Shown here: piece by piece, positions 63,770 through 64,000 of the stretch | How positions within the stretch are numbered: position 1 is the stretch's first letter | How the letters are laid out: every line of letters starts with the position of its first letter | Assembly: GCF_042219825.1 (NCBI RefSeq) | Contig: NZ_JBHJHQ010000004.1 | Span: 588,079-652,078, forward strand | Reading direction: 5' to 3' | Length of the DNA stretch: 64,000 nucleotides | Source of the DNA: JBHJHP01 sp042219825 | GTDB taxonomy: Bacteria > Bacteroidota > Bacteroidia > Bacteroidales > UBA5342 | The notes under the pieces: model-generated | Told to the model about the DNA's origin: nothing | What the model saw: the letters and a program-made list of their open reading frames with translations, nothing else | The model's database searches: none | Made by a program: the position numbers and the translations under genes

Positions 63770-63903
63770 CAGCTAACGTTCCCGCGGTATGGTGTCGTGG
63801 CAGTTTCTTTCACTCGTGAAAGGAACTGTCAGGACGAAAGGCGCTTGCAGCGAACGTTGAATTATTTTGTTTAAAAGTACTGCCATGCACTATGACCGCG
63901 CTT
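63770..63903 (-). repeat. Palindromic attC-like repeat, copy D
   Basis: Long form (134 bp). Begins GCAGCTAACGTTCCCGCGG (63769 on), inner hairpin with 20-nt arms (63794-63813 and 63816-63835) tipped by TTTCAC / GTGAAA, spacer with GCGAACGTTG, right arm TGCACTATGACCGCG (63886-63900). Compared with copy C the hairpin tips differ on both sides while pairing is kept. Confidence 0.82.
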
Positions 63904-63934
63904 TATATTTACACCTGTTTATCAACAAAAAGAA

Positions 63935-64000
63935 TCATATAATGATGTAAGTGATTGATATTCTTTTCTTTTTGCTACTTTTTCTTTTCTTGTTAATTGT
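63935..64000 (-). CDS. Possible C-terminal tail of a gene entering from the right edge
   Basis: On the minus strand the window's last 66 bases are open in frame and end in TGA at 63935-63937, giving a short lysine-rich end (KKRKSSKKKRIS). Repeat D begins about 30 nt beyond this stop, which would match the gene-then-repeat order of the neighbouring units. Too short to identify or to be sure it is coding. Confidence 0.25.
   Translation of the reverse strand, partial: TINKKRKSSKKKRISITYIII

Noticed and set aside
63794..63835. Long hairpin of repeat D considered as an intrinsic terminator
   Set aside because: No T run follows on either strand, and the hairpin is part of a larger conserved repeat with paired arms.
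53380..64000. Accessory stretch considered as a prophage or transposon island
   Set aside because: No integrase, transposase, phage structural gene or terminal repeats were found in it; only the palindromic repeats hint at mobility.

Overview
The window looks like a chromosomal segment from a member of the Bacteroidota, probably an environmental Bacteroidales/Marinilabiliales-like organism; the genus cannot be fixed from sequence alone. The reasons are: AT-rich DNA; many lipoproteins and SusC-free envelope genes of Bacteroidota type; fused MurF-alanine racemase; a GSCFA protein; a CzcA-TolC fusion; a mevalonate-pathway gene pair; and promoters that fit the Bacteroidota pattern (TTG/TTTG, about 19-21 nt, then TAnnTTTG). 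No rRNA, tRNA, CRISPR array, transposase, integrase or phage gene was seen.

Layout. 1-2.2 kb: mevalonate-pathway genes. 2.2-7.6 kb: an FGE-type lipoprotein, a DUF255 thioredoxin-like protein, an exported 1-Cys peroxiredoxin and a ZIP transporter. 7.7-17.3 kb: an eight-gene run on the minus strand headed by an OmpR-type two-component system, followed by a tripartite RND pump and by PagL-like, PepSY-like and PAP2 proteins; it has an 11-bp-period operator in front. 17.4-26.1 kb: heavy-metal efflux (CzcB-like adaptor, CzcA-TolC fusion, His-rich protein) and a LytS/LytTR pair. 26.2-29.6 kb: DUF2231 membrane protein, a second OmpR/kinase pair and an exported rubrerythrin; the first and last of these have nearly identical operator-promoter architecture. 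29.6-34.3 kb: GH15 hydrolase facing a trehalose-phosphate synthase/phosphatase. 34.3-41.1 kb: lipoprotein, aminotransferase, TrkA/TrkH potassium uptake, TIGR02206 membrane protein, ribosomal S15. 41.1-45.6 kb: methyltransferases, an RRM/cold-shock cluster containing a nitronate monooxygenase/FabK-like enzyme, and YjbQ. 45.8-53.1 kb: OmpA lipoprotein, GSCFA, MurF-Alr, DEAD-box helicase and a bile-acid-symporter-family transporter.

53.4-64 kb is accessory in character: all genes lie on the minus strand, most are poorly conserved lipoproteins or unknowns, and the DNA is visibly more AT-rich. From 58.3 kb on, each gene is followed at its 3' end by an imperfect palindromic repeat with conserved arms and a variable centre (58354, 59050, 62962, 63770; a divergent one at 60228). 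This one-gene-one-repeat layout, plus a 9-bp match between the start of one unit and the start of its own repeat, resembles an integron cassette array (attC-like sites without a visible integrase). It is the most unusual feature of the window.

Other signals worth attention are three or more PhoB/OmpR-style operators with exact 11-bp spacing, a family of dispersed intergenic repeats built from an 'acttacaact' word, and a rubrerythrin whose fourth rubredoxin-type cysteine is serine.
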